From Adiantum capillus-veneris (taxonomy: Eukaryota > Streptophyta > Polypodiopsida > Polypodiales > Pteridaceae): DNA of 64,000 nucleotides. A program made the translations under genes and the position numbers. How positions within the stretch are numbered: position 1 is the first letter of the stretch; every line of letters begins with the position of its first letter. Under the pieces are notes generated by a model, which was not told the DNA's origin, ran no database searches, and saw only the letters and a program-made list of their open reading frames with translations. The stretch lies in assembly GCA_014529385.2 (NCBI GenBank), contig CM043958.1:138942398-139006397 (forward strand), given 5' to 3'. Of this stretch, positions 1 to 11,487 are shown piece after piece.

Positions 1-916
1 GTTGGGTTACCTTGATGGGATGTAGAGGCATCCTATCCCTTCTTTGTGGCTTCTTGAAGCGTTGGCATTCATCACATCCCTTTGCAAAAAGTGATGCATC
101 CTTAAACAGAGTGGGCCACCAATAGCCTGACTGTAAGATCTTTCGGGCAGTCAACTTTCCTGAAAAGTGACCACCAGCTACACCCATGTGTGCCTCTTGT
201 AGAATATATAAATACTCATCCTCGGGGGCACAGCGTCTAAGAACATCATCTTTTCCTCTCTTATAGAGAGTTCCAGCCAGTAAACAATAGGGTTCGCATT
301 CCTTGATTAATTTTCGAGCTATATCTTTTCGCAGCTCTTTGGGTGGAAAACCATTAACTAAGAAGTTAACAATCTTTTCACTCCATTCAGGCATTGTCTC
401 AACAATGAACAAAGGAGTATCAGGTAATTCATCATCAACCCCCGTAGGAGCTTCGCCATTAGGGATACGAGATAAATGATCCACCATGACATGTTTCCTC
501 CCAGGCCTCACAACAACGGTGAAGTCAAACTCAAGAAGAATTAACAACCATCGTGTAATTCGACCTGTGGAACACGGCTTGTTTACCAAATATAGCAATG
601 CTTGATCATCAACATAAAACACAAACTTGGTAGCAAGAAGGTAATAGCGAAATTTCTTTACTGCGTAAATCATAGCTAGACCTTCGCACTCTGTAGTAGT
701 GTAGTTCATCTCGGCATCATTTAATTGGCGACTTGCAAAGCTAATAGGGTAGTCCAATTTATGTTCTCCTGGTTGAGTTAGAACACATCCAATAGAAAAG
801 TTTGATGCATCAATATGCACATGAAAAGGTACATTCCAATCAGGTGTTCGCAGGATTGGAGCACTTGTTAGGGCCTTCTTTAATAACTCATAAGATTGAT
901 GACATTCTTCCGTCTA
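1..916 (-). pseudogene. gypsy pol: RNase H and integrase zinc-binding domain (continues off window)
   Basis: The minus-strand frame continues from the RT segment past a single TAG at 916-914. It reads an RNase H domain (HIDASNFSIG near 820-790, then TTTECEGLAMIYAVKKFRYY near 710-640) followed by VDHLSRIPNG near 485-455. That motif closes the RNase H of gypsy elements. After a linker comes an integrase N-terminal zinc domain ending in CDECQRFKKP near 90-50. The frame stays open to base 1, so the integrase core lies outside the window. The stop between RT and RNase H could be a single C-to-T change. In the element this protein would copy and integrate its RNA. Confidence 0.85.
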
Positions 917-1723
917 GTGAAACTCGATAAGAAGCTTGTACAATGGACGCGCTATCTCGGCAAAGTTTAAAATGAACCTTCGATAATAACCAACATGGCC
1001 CATAAATCTTTGAACTCCTTTATAGTTCGTAGGTGGTGGCAAATCGGCAATGGCTTTAATCTTACTCTCATCTGTGGATATCCCGTTCTTGGACACTATA
1101 TGCCCTAGAATGACTCCATGCTTAACCCAAAATTGGCATTTGAAAGGGTTCAATGAGATGCGATAAAATTTGCACCTTTCAAATATTTTTCGTAGATATA
1201 ACAAATGCTTCTCCCAAGAAGAATAAACACAAAGGTCGTCTAGGAAAGCTTCACAAAACTCCCTTAGAAATTCTTTAAACGCAGTGTTTATTAATCGTTG
1301 GAATGTAGCAGGGGCATTTGTTAAGCCAAAAGCCATAACACGAAATGCAAACACTCCAAACTCTGTGATAAAAGCAGTTTTAGCTTGGTCCTCTAATGCA
1401 ATTTTGATTTGATTGTAACCAGAGTACCCATCTAAAAAGCTATAAGCTTCCTTGCCCGCAACTCTTTCAAGCACATGTTCTGAATATGGCAAGGGATAAT
1501 GATCTCTCCTAGTGGCTGCATTAACTTTCTTGAGGTCCACGCACACTCTTAGTTTCCCATTCTTTTTTGGCACAATGACTGTTGGAGAAACCCATTCTGA
1601 GTGCTCAATAGGGTATATGAATCCACATTGGATAAGTTTTTCAATCTCCTCTTGTACAATTTTGGCGTACTTAGGATTCATTGGATAGGGTCGTTGTTGG
1701 ACGGGTTTAGCAATGTTGATCAT
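914..1723 (-). pseudogene. gypsy pol: reverse transcriptase segment
   Basis: The segment codes for 269 codons of a gypsy reverse transcriptase. VIVPKKNGKLRVCVDLKKVN is the first RT block and YPLPYSEHVLERVAG the next. SFLDGYSGYNQI and FGLTNAPATFQRLI follow, then the catalytic AFLDDLCVYS with the paired aspartates, then FMGHVGYYRRFI at the end. The true reading frame starts before the first Met, because it is continuous with the protease ORF across a TAA at 1,738-1,736. All active-site residues are present, so inactivation comes from the flanking stops and not from RT decay. Confidence 0.93.
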
Positions 1724-1735
1724 GGGAATTGTATG

Positions 1736-3403
1736 TTACACCACAGAAGGTGGAACGCCCTTCATGTCATGATATGTCCAAGCAAAGATATCCTTGTATT
1801 CCTTGAGGAGCTCCTTAAGTACAGCCTCTTCAATTTCGGTAAGGTCTTGAGCAATAAAGACTGGTTTAGACTCCTCACCTGGTTCTGCTAATTCTATCTC
1901 TTTAACTACCGCTGAACCATCATAGACTCCACTGCTTCCATTGGTAGGTATTCGTTGGGCTTTGGCATACACAACCTTTCGCTCCCCCGTGGTATAAGAT
2001 TTAAAATGTTCAGGAGCCATATGTAAGTCGGCAGGCTCTTGTCCTGATAGAGACCTTTCTTTTAGTTCTGCCTCCTTTTGTTGTTGTGCTAAGTCTCGGT
2101 TTTGACGTCTTCTTATAGTTCGACTCAATTTTGGCTCTGTATCCTCCAATTGAGCGAGGTCAATGGGTCGCGGGCTGCACCACATGACACTCTGGAGATG
2201 TTCACCCCAATTGTCTACTAGCTTTCGATGAGCATCACATGCCCCTAGATAGCTAAGCCATTCTGTAGTAGATCTTTCCTTGTTTATCCTAGCTCTCACA
2301 TTTGCTCGATATCGTCGTCTCTTATATGACCTTTGTTTCTTGTTAAGGTTTTGATTTTGGTAAATGTTTGAACTCGACTCGCCTGATAGGTCTTCTCTTG
2401 TATCTTCTTCACTCTCATATAAATTACCATAGACGGCCGTACTAGGCCTTGAGTGTTTAGTTTCTATACTTGGTTCACTCGATGTTTCCTCAGGTTCTGA
2501 ATCCATTTCTCCCTGAGATTCCGTTTCTGATGTGTATTGGCCTGAAGCCTTTGAGGAATCATCAGTTTCACTCTCAGGTAGGTGTGCCTCTTTCTTATCA
2601 TCGGATGTTACATGCGCTACACCTAACATGTTTACTGGTGCAATGTGTGGTATCTCTTCCCCATCTGGTGTTACCCAGGTTGTTCCTCTAGCTCCCCATG
2701 TATCTATAGTTGCTGCTAGGTGGACCCAATCCACATTGTCCGACTCAGTCATCCCAGATAGTACATCCATATAAGGAGAGTTCTCCCCAATATCCGTGTC
2801 TTCGTTACACGTGTAACAATACTGTAATGGAGCTGAGTGAATTGTTGTGTCTGATCTATTATCAATGATGAATTTATTTCCTAGAGGATGCGTTTGACCA
2901 CTTAAAAGATCAACTCGAATGACAGAGTCTTGGAACTGTAAGTAGACGTGGTTTTTGGACCAGTCATGCACCATTTTTGCTTCCCTCATGAATGGATGCC
3001 CTAAGATCATCTCAAATGACATAGGATGCTTGGAAAAATCCATAACAATGAAAGTCTGCCTTACCTTGTGTCCCAAGACCTTGATCCTGAGATCCTTTAG
3101 CATTCCAATAGGCGTAACAATAGATCCATTAGCCATTTTTACCACTACGCTTGTGGCTTCAAGGTGAGGTCTCCCCATAGACTCCCAACAATTTTTAGTC
3201 ACAATGCTAACCCCAGCACCACCATCAAGGATTCCCTTCACAGTTAATCCCTTAGTAGTGATTGGTATAGTTGCATTAGATTCATCACCCTCAAAGTATT
3301 GTCCCAACTTGTTAACGGGTATTTCTATAACAAGGTTCTCATCTAGGTTGGGTTGTGGATCTAAGTGTTCCTCCTCTATTGGCATCTCCCCAACTCCATC
3401 CAT
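1736..3403 (-). pseudogene. gypsy pol: aspartic protease plus long acidic linker to RT
   Basis: This is a 555-codon open segment. Near residues 55-70 it reads LTVKGILDGGAGVSIVT, the aspartic protease active site, with DGGA where DSGA or DTGA is usual. GHPFMREAKMVHDW near residue 135 fits the protease flap and end. Residues ~270-360 are rich in Ser, Glu and Asp, then a basic KKQRSYKRRRYRANVRARIN stretch near 352-373. The last part (LLKEYKDIFAWTYHDMKGVP) is the standard lead-in to gypsy RT. The segment is closed by TAA at 1,738-1,736. A linker this long and charged between PR and RT is more than usual; its role is unknown. Confidence 0.85.
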
Positions 3404-3412
3404 CTGTGCAAA

Positions 3413-4500
3413 TTATGGAAGCCCAAACTTTAGTTCTCCATTGAGGAAGGCTCGAAGAGCTGAGACTAGCTCGGGGTCTTTATATAGTTTGGACATGATG
3501 GTGGTTCTAACTTCTGAAGACATGAAATCCATCAATTTGGCAATGTTTAACGGCACCTTTTGGCCTTGAGTCCCTTGACGTGGGGAAGATGAGATCTCCA
3601 TTTCTTCGATAGGATCAGGTAGTCCCTCTGTAAACATTCTTTCCATCAAGAAGTGAGTATGCTCACTTTCCCATGACTTTAAGTCACTTTCTTCTTGGAT
3701 GACACTAGGCATGTCCAAGGGTCTATGGACTTGGTGAGGTTGTTGTTGTGTAGGGAACATGGTGTCTGTAATCCGGATCTTCCTAGGTGATGGTTCTAGA
3801 TCCCTTTGGGTATCTTCTACCAAATTCCTTAATTGCTTGACTCGCTCAACCTCCTCTATAGGGTTTGGGTAAGTTCCTATCTTCTTTTTGGATCCTGGCC
3901 ATTGTGGCTCATGAAGATCTTCCTTGTTGGTTTCTATGTTAGTGGTCGTTTTGGTCTCCATGGTTTCACCTGAATCAGAATCTTCTTCAGCGTCGTTCAT
4001 ATATACGGGGTCATCACCAGTCCCTATGTTGGTCTTTGAGCTGGGGTCTGACTTCGCTGCTTTTTGCGATCTCTTTCTTCGTGTTTTCTTCTTTTTCTGA
4101 GATTGGGCAATTGATGCTGTGTCTGTTTCCTCAAGAATATAATTTTGTTTTTGGAGCATCGATCGTGTGAGTGCGTTTATTGGTACTATGTTTATAGTTG
4201 GTGGTGTCCCATCAACAATCTCTATTAAGTTCAATGGTGTGATTTTCTGTGCGTTTGGATTGTTAGGACACTGTGCGATCAAATGATCTATGCCACAACG
4301 ATTACAAGTGAGTATTGGCGTTGTCAATGCACTCCCTTGACTTGTTTGTATTAGTGCAACATTCTTTTGCATTCTAATGGGGCACTCAGCTACTCGATGT
4401 GGTCCACCACATTCGTAGCACTGAAGAGGTGGTCTCCTGGCAGAACTATTAATGTTTTGGCCTCTTGCTGCTAGCGCAGTAGCTTGATATACCGGTTTGA
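3413..4500 (-). pseudogene. gypsy gag/nucleocapsid, distal part with two zinc knuckles
   Basis: In the frame shared with the protease, the minus strand reads two CX2CX4HX4C knuckles: CYECGGPHRVAECP near 4,420-4,385 and CNRCGIDHLIAQCP near 4,310-4,270. A Lys/Arg block (KKKKTRRKRSQK) follows, then a hydrophilic tail. The ORF from the first Met covers 4,372-3,413, but the frame is open further upstream and includes the first knuckle. A TAA at 3,415-3,413 separates it from the protease ORF. Relative to the upstream gag segments (frame of 4,663 and 5,266) this part is in another frame, so an indel lies near 4,480-4,560. Confidence 0.75.
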
Positions 4501-4662
4501 TTTGTCCCCAATGGTCATAGGTGTAACTCTTGGATGAGGGGGTTGCGGTCCTAGCACTGGAGGTGGCAACGGTGTGGTTTGGACCACATTTTGGGTTCTA
4601 GGGACCATGTGCTGTAATGGCAATTGTTGCTCCATGGGTGGGGTAGGCATCAATGCAGGAAC

Positions 4663-5238
4663 TCAAGGTGAGTCTGCCCAAGCTATAGGTGGTCTATTTT
4701 CCATGATGCGTTTAAGCATTAGGCAATCCTTCGCTTGATGGCCATACCTACCACACGCGTTAAAAGTCCCATTAAACTTTACTCTGAAAGTAGGGCATTC
4801 ACTCGTAGTATGTGGGCCCAAGCAAATTGAGCACCATTGTTGCTCCCTTCTTGGATACATATGAGTGTTTTGTGGAGCACGATTACCCCTAAGGCTTTCT
4901 TGGATGGCCTTGGTGAGATCTGCCAAAGTCATCTCAGATATCGTTTGCTCTTTCACGATTGGCTTTATCTTCATTGGCTCATGCCCTGACGTTTGGGGGC
5001 TACTAGACTTAGGCTCGGCAGACACTCTTTCTCCTGCAATCATTAAATTATCCTCCAATTGGATTGCATTCATGGTGACTTCTTCCCAAGTAGTGATACC
5101 TCTAATGACTAGGCCATTATAGATACTTTCATGTCGTAGTCCCCTAATGAATCTATCGAGCAATTGGTTGTTGTTGAATCGCTCATTTGGATTGCATTGA
5201 GAATTCAAATTCTTTAGGCGACTAATGAAGTCTCTCAC
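4663..5238 (-). pseudogene. gypsy gag: capsid C-terminus and first two zinc knuckles
   Basis: This 191-codon segment opens with RDFISRLKNLNSQC and LLDRFIRGL, typical of the gypsy gag capsid C-terminal part. It ends with CSICLGPHTTSEC, an intact CCHC knuckle, and FNACGRYGHQAKDC, a second knuckle whose first Cys is Phe (TTT, one base from TGT). It continues the 5,266-7,200 frame through a TAG at 5,268-5,266 and ends at a TGA at 4,665-4,663. A proline-rich stretch follows at 4,653-4,471 in the same frame. Nucleocapsid knuckles bind the genomic RNA during packaging. Confidence 0.82.
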
Positions 5239-5265
5239 GGATTCACCTTCTTCTCGTTGGGCTTT

Positions 5266-7200
5266 CTAGAGCTGAGAGGCTACACCCCAAAGTACTCCCT
5301 CTCGTATGTGCTCTTTCAAGAACAATCTCCTAAGAGTAGAGTAGATCGTTTTCTCTTCTACTCTTAAGGTTCTAAACCAATCTCCAGCCTTTCCGCTTAG
5401 GGTCAAACTCAAATTCTTACACTTATGTAGCTCGTTGTGCTCTTCCAAGGAATCGCACACATGTTCAAAGACTTCCATATGCTTTCTAGCATCTCTGTCT
5501 CCACTGAATTTCTGTGTGAGCTTAGCTACTTGAACTGCCTTGCTCCTAAGCTCTCTATCAGGTGCACTACGCATGTTTTCCGCAATAGAGCGACCAATAG
5601 TTTGAGCAAATGCTGCCAAATCTTCTATTTGAGCAGGTATAATGGGTGTATGTGCTCCTGGAACCACATGTGAGATGGGAGTTGGCCTTGGTCTTGGCAT
5701 ACGCGTGGCTCTTGGGTCCCATATTTCGTATGGTGGTGTACCAGACGGTGGTCCAAAGTTTACAGGCGTGGCCCTAGGCATAGGGGGTGCCTGATATGGC
5801 ATGTTATTATTAAATGGCATGGCTCCACTTGTATAAGAGCTTGGATAATTCCATTGTGGATTGTAAGCTCTTGGAATAATCGAAGGTGTAGGAGCTACAT
5901 GAGGCTGAGGTATGACAGGTGCACATGATTGATACATACATGTAGGTATAGTTGGGGGCACTGTGCTACTAGGCATCGGCGCAGTATTAACAAATGAACT
6001 CCATGGTGTACTTCTTGTCATGCTCACCACTGGGATATGCATGGTAGCCGTAGTGTCATTAAGAGAAAGATGAGCTAGATCTGGGAAGGTAAAGCTGCCA
6101 CTTGTGGGCTCAGATTGTACTGAGGCTCCCGGCGAAACAACATATGGAGGATCAATGGGGCTCACTGAGGGAGTCTCCATTTGTGATAGGGTTGGTTGGT
6201 TGGCCTTTCCCGTATCCAAGAATCTCATTAGGCCTGTTGAAGGCATGTTGATCCCTGTGTTCTGTCTTTCTAACTCGACAATCCTATGGAGGACATCACA
6301 GACTTTCTGTTGTTGCTCATCTATGCTAGTAGCACCCGATGTGGATTGTAGAACATCTAACCAACCCACATGATAGGTGTCTCCTGTGTACCGATCAGTT
6401 AAATCTTCTGCTTGTAGGTCATACTCCCAATTTTTGTTTAGGAATATCCCATCTAGGCCTGGCGTGCTGGAGGTTTCCCTCGAAGTGGAAGCATTATTGC
6501 TCCCCATCGCTTGCCCCTCCGTGACTGCTACCTTGGGAGCACTCGGTTGCTCGGCTGGCATGATTGTTGTCATAGGAGTCTTTGCTTTCAGGGCTCGACT
6601 TTGTTCTAGCCTTCGTAGGTTCTCAATTTCCCTCTCCCTTGTTGCTTGCATATAGCGTTCGATCTCATGTACTTCGGCAAGACTCCTACCATCGGGTAGT
6701 AGAACCTCAGAGGGAGATAGTCCTAAAGGATCAGGAGGTGCAGTGGATGGAACATTCACATGCACACTCTCAAGAAGCATAGGGTCTATTTTAGGCATGA
6801 ATGACAAATTTACTTCCCCACTCCCTTCATTTATTTCATTACCCGCATGTTCGGAGCGAGTAGCTCTACTAAGGGTCTCTTTTAAGCGGCTAAACACGCT
6901 GGACCCGGGCCGTGGGCCCATGGCATGCATGTCTTGACTTGAACTATCAGGGTTTGGTGTAGGATACCCCTCCATGACTTCGTAGTCAGAGGAAGAATCA
7001 CTAGACGCGATATGAGGATCTTGGGTCGCGCTACCTTGAGTCCCGGCCGAAGGTCCAGAAATTAGGGTGGAGGAATAATGGGTGCCCGCGTAAATGGAGG
7101 CACTACCAATATGCTCGTGCTCTAACACTCGTCCAGAGCATAGGTTCATATGACTTGGATCCCCTAGAAGTGTCAGTGAGTGCCCGTGAAGGCTGCTCAC
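5266..7200 (-). pseudogene. gypsy gag: N-terminal region and capsid
   Basis: This is a 644-codon open segment from an ATG at 7,200. About 530 residues rich in Ser, Pro, Thr and Met (low complexity, no recognisable fold) precede a capsid-like part. That part includes KLTQKFSGDRDARKHMEVFE, then SLTLSGKAGDWF and a run of small helices, which is the pattern of retrotransposon gag. It ends at a TAG (5,268-5,266) that falls within the capsid. The start is the first Met after stops at 7,201-7,220; no second start is better supported. Confidence 0.82.
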
Positions 7201-8177
7201 CTAGTATTTTTGGGTGTTTTGCAACCCAAGTCTTTTTTTTTTTTTGTCCTTTTTTTCTGACCCAGCTATAGAATAGAACGTATGATAGCTCAAAACGAGC
7301 GTCTCGGTCAAAGGGACGTGCCGTGCTTTACAGCCCTCCATTTTAGTCACTTTATGCCCTCGGAATCCCTAAAATCGTCAATTTCTAGTAGGGAACTAGG
7401 CCCAAATTAGAAAGTCTAAGGGTGCAAGTGGGAAGAGGAGGGAGGAGAGTGGAGGACTTGCCCCACATGCTCTCATTTCCTCTTGAGGGGGTAGGGTATA
7501 TATATAAGAGTGAGTCTAGTATATATCATAAGACTGAGGACTGAGGCCTCGGCCTAGGCTTGGGCTTGGGCTTGGGCTTGGGGAACCGATCCCGATCGAA
7601 ATTTTAGTGTAGGCCCCCAGTCACTCACTCTTAAATAAAATAACTTTTTTTCTTTTTTTTTAAAGCAACGACCGCGTGCGGTTTAGGTGACCCTTTCTTG
7701 GCCACACACACTGTCAACACCTACCTAACCTCTCTGTCAATAGCTCACAGCTCACTACCTTATCTACTTACTAACAGTGCTGCTAACCACCAACTAATCT
7801 GTTAACCACTCTACTAACTGCTTACTGACAGTGAGCTAACTGTCCACCTACTTCCTCTCTCACTACCTTACTGTGCAAAGACTGCGTGCAGGCAAACCTT
7901 AATAGAAAACTGTGTACAGACTGTGTGCAAACAGAAATTGCTAACTGTCTACCTACTTACTCATTCACTGCGAACAAGCTAACGACTACTAATTGTGCAA
8001 AGACTGTGTGCAAATAGAAAACACAAGATTATGCAGAAATCACAGAACTTGCAGACAATACAGAAATTAACAACTTGCAAAAAAATAACTCATTCCTCTT
8101 CCTCTTCCTCTTCTCCCCTACTACAAACACCTCATAGAAGAAGCACAAAGTGCCTCTTGGGCTTAGTGTAGGGCGAT
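7201..8177 (-). other. untranslated leader of the tRNA-Asp-primed gypsy element
   Basis: No gene is visible. The stretch lies between the primer site and the gag start. It contains four head-to-tail GCTTGG hexamers at about 7,558-7,582. A diffuse set of CTGTGTGCAAA-like words lies at 7,870-8,030. An A/T-rich patch lies at 7,635-7,665. Confidence 0.6.
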
Positions 8178-8195
8178 TCCCCGGCAACGGCGCCA
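8178..8195 (-). other. primer-binding site, tRNA-Asp type
   Basis: On the minus strand these 18 bases read TGGCGCCGTTGCCGGGGA. That is the complement of the 3' end of plant tRNA-Asp including CCA, a known primer of Athila/Tat/Ogre-type gypsy elements. It marks the end of the 5' LTR, which would lie at higher coordinates starting with TGTGCAC at about 8,200. Confidence 0.85.
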
Positions 8196-8199
8196 AAAA

Positions 8200-8779
<580 letters not shown>

Positions 8780-8992
8780 GCTCTGATACCAATTGATGAA
8801 GCAGGATCTATGAAGGAGAAGTTGTGGGCAGGGAGAAAGAGCACACAGACACACGTATGGAAGAGGGTGAACCAAAGATTAAGGCCCCCAATTATAATGT
8901 ACACATATATTGAAGAGTGGCTCAAGTGTACTATACACTTGGTTTAGTAGCAGCTAGATGGGCGGCCGGACATGGCCAGCATAAACCCAACA
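8780..8992 (-). mobile_element. short copia-type LTR with primer-binding site
   Basis: On the minus strand, TGTTGGGTTTATGCTGG at 8,992 starts a ~199 bp LTR-like unit. It ends in TTCATCA at 8,794 and is followed two bases later by TGGTATCAGAGC (8,791-8,780), the plant tRNA-iMet primer site. TGTTGG...CA ends plus this primer site are usual for Ty1/copia and for small TRIM elements. No second copy of this LTR is seen nearby. It interrupts the gypsy remnant at 8,993-9,974. Confidence 0.65.
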
Positions 8993-9974
8993 ATTTTAGA
9001 GATAGCTCACTAGGGATGTCATTAATGAAAACATATTGGAATCCATTTAGGAAATAAGACAACTCTAATTCCTCTTGATTCCCTTTATTGCAGGGATATG
9101 GTATTTCCCAACTCATAAACATCTATGTGCATGCTCTTTTCCCTGTAGGTGAAGTAGATTCTCCTTTCAAGGAGCTTCATGTTGGAAGCCGTGCATTTAA
9201 ATCATGGTGCCCCAATGATACATTCACATGTTTGAGAGGGGAGATGAAGAAATCCTCTTTGTCCAAATATCTTTGGACATGAAGCCTTAATTTTCCAATG
9301 AAAGAAATAACTGAGACGTCTTGTCCCTTTATAGCTCCATTGGCTCTCAATGCATCTCCCATCTTGTGGGCTTGTATGCCTAGCTTAGTGGCCAACTCCG
9401 TGGATATGAAGTTGTGAGTTGAACTAGGGTCAAACAAAATAAAGGCATCATGCTCTTGCATCTTTCCCCAAGAATAGGAAAGGAGAAATCCTTGGCAATG
9501 AGCATCCTCTTTTGGATCTTCAAACATACAGACTCTAGGAGTCTCATTGCGGGCAATTCTCTTGGGGCAAGGACGATAACCATGGCCTTGCTCCCCACAC
9601 TTAAAACATTTGTGGTCCTTACTAAAAGCGTCTAGCTCTTTAGGAGAGAGTTTATATTTACCTTTGTAAACTCCCTTCTCCTTGGACCAATTGTTGTTGT
9701 TGTTGGAATAGCCTTGGTAAGAATTTTGGGCATTGGTTTTCCCCTTGGCATCATTTTTGTCTTTATTTTCCATGAGCTTGACATTCCGTCTAGCCCCTTG
9801 TTGGAAATTGATGCGCGCAGCAGCCATGGTGTGGTGGATTACTTTGGTGATAGAACCAGGCCGTTGAGAATTGATATACTCAGCCATCTCTTTGGGTAAT
9901 CCCGCACAGAATTGTTGCTTTTGCTCGACAAAGTCTATCTTTGAAAGATAGTAGCCTTGAGATGTAAATCCCAA
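8993..9974 (-). pseudogene. gypsy gag-protease remnant (second minus-strand element)
   Basis: The 9,974-9,177 ORF codes for a gag C-terminus with FCAGLPKEMAEYI, a Lys/Asn-rich stretch and the zinc knuckle CFKCGEQGHGYRPCP. A protease-like FDPSSTHNFIS follows, with FDPSST where FDSGAT would be usual. The frame below 9,177 is broken by stops and is cut at 8,993 by the copia-type LTR. RT and integrase of this element are missing. Confidence 0.82.
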
Positions 9975-10890
9975 AACTTATCCACATATTTGTGGATAGA
10001 CTCATGAGAGAGAAGCTTTAAACTTCACCATTTGGTAAGCACTTTTTCCTTTGCATCACTTGCAAGGAATTGCTTCATGATGGAAACTCGTAGAGTTTTC
10101 TATGTCTTTGGGGCTTCACCGTTGCCACGAAGTCTAGCCCACCATTGACGAGCCAATTTTTGGAAGTGCATAGCTACATGGTGTAGCTTGGAGGACTCCA
10201 TGAAGCCCTCGTCTCCAAAGGCCCATCAAATTGTTGGATGAAGGCCAATAGTTTGTCAGTAGCACCAAAGGTGCCATCATAGGTGAGAAAAGAGATATTC
10301 TTTCCTCCCTCTTTGAACTTCTTTAGCTTTTGTGATCTTTGCCATGCAGGGTAAGATTTGCGATGTCCTCCCCCCTTGTATTCTCTAGAAGAACAGCCAT
10401 ATCTTTCATCAGTAGAAGAGAAAGGTGAAGAAGAAGGAGAAGAGGGTGACCTCTTTCTTGCCCTTTTCTTCCTTTGCTTCCTCTCTTCCCTTTTGGAGTG
10501 ACGAGGAGAAGGACTATGGGTTGACCGTTTCCTCTTGGGAGGAGTTGGCGATCGTCTAAACCACCATCTTCATGGAGCTACATCTTTTGAGGAACTTAGG
10601 GAGTCATCAATTTCTCGTTCTTTGGATTCCTCCTCTCGTATGGGAGAGAGTCTTCTTTTGGGGGTCTCACCAAGAGGCCTCCTAAGCTCTCTCTCCTCTT
10701 TGAGAGGAAAGGAAATCCCATAAGCACGAAGTTGTTGAGTAACTTTGGCTTGCAAAGAGGGGTTGGCCATAGCTTGTTGCAACCTAATAACAAGATAATT
10801 AACAAACATGGGTGCATCATCATTAAAACCTTCATGTGCAAAATCAAAGTTATCAATGTTCATTCTACTCTCTTGGTTATTGTCAACCAT
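9975..10890 (-). pseudogene. gypsy gag N-terminal region with Arg/Ser-rich domain
   Basis: The ATG at 10,890 opens a 106-codon ORF that ends at 10,570. The coding sense continues in shifted frames as an Arg/Ser/Lys-rich stretch at about 10,560-10,400, then capsid-like FLTYDGTFGATDKLLAFIQQ near 10,300-10,230. The Arg/Ser-rich block resembles SR-type RNA-binding tails. Frame changes between 10,570 and 9,975 make this a pseudogene. It belongs with the gag-protease piece at 8,993-9,974. Confidence 0.7.
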
Positions 10891-11446
10891 GTTAATTAAA
10901 CTTAGGTGTTTACTTAGTGTATGCTTTGGTAATTCAAAAACTTAGTTGCTACTCCTCTTAGCCTTTGAAAATAGGCACTTAAGTATCTACACCCACGGTT
11001 CGAATTGGTTAATTATAGAGAGTAGTGGAGTGAGTCTAACATAGCGAAGTTGCCGAGGGATAGCTCCTTTAGAAATTATTATGGCTCAATAATGGTAAAG
11101 CCATAGGCAAGTCTAAAAAGACTCCATTATTAACACCAAAGCTCCCGAGGTGTGCACCATATCCCACATAGTGGGCTCAACAAAACCGATAATAGATCCC
11201 AATCCCACTTACCCTAATATAATTAACAAAATCAACCATTAATAGGCTACTTAAGGACCTCTTTTCTTAAAAGAGAAACCAAACGCTCTGATACCAATGT
11301 AATGGAAATGGCCTATGAACTTTGAGAGTAGCGGAATTAGGAAATTAGGTGAAGCACTTTTGAGTTACTTTGTGAGTGCGGGTGAACTTAATCGATGGTA
11401 GCAACATAAACATGGTACTTAGTTAACTTGGCTTGAACAATACTTT

Positions 11447-11449
<3 letters not shown>

Positions 11450-11483
<34 letters not shown>
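11450..11483. repeat. (GA)n microsatellite
   Basis: About 17 GA units lie inside the putative LTR of the second gypsy element. Confidence 0.97.

Positions 11484-11487
<4 letters not shown>

Larger units (their letters stand above)
1..8199 (-). mobile_element. Ty3/gypsy LTR retrotransposon, tRNA-Asp-primed, 3' end outside window
   Basis: Read on the minus strand, the order is primer-binding site (8,195-8,178), a ~970 nt leader, gag, zinc-knuckle region, protease, reverse transcriptase, RNase H and the start of integrase, which runs off the left edge. The gag-PR-RT-RH-IN order is that of Ty3/gypsy (Metaviridae). A primer site complementary to tRNA-Asp is known from the Athila/Tat/Ogre side of plant gypsy elements; the lineage call rests on that and on the long leader, so it is an inference. 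The coding region is broken by five lone in-frame stops and one frame change. This copy is probably dead but not very old. Confidence 0.9.

Noticed and set aside
1601-6937. Plus-strand ORFs opposite the gypsy gag-pol
   Set aside because: Shadows of the real minus-strand frames, without domains of their own.
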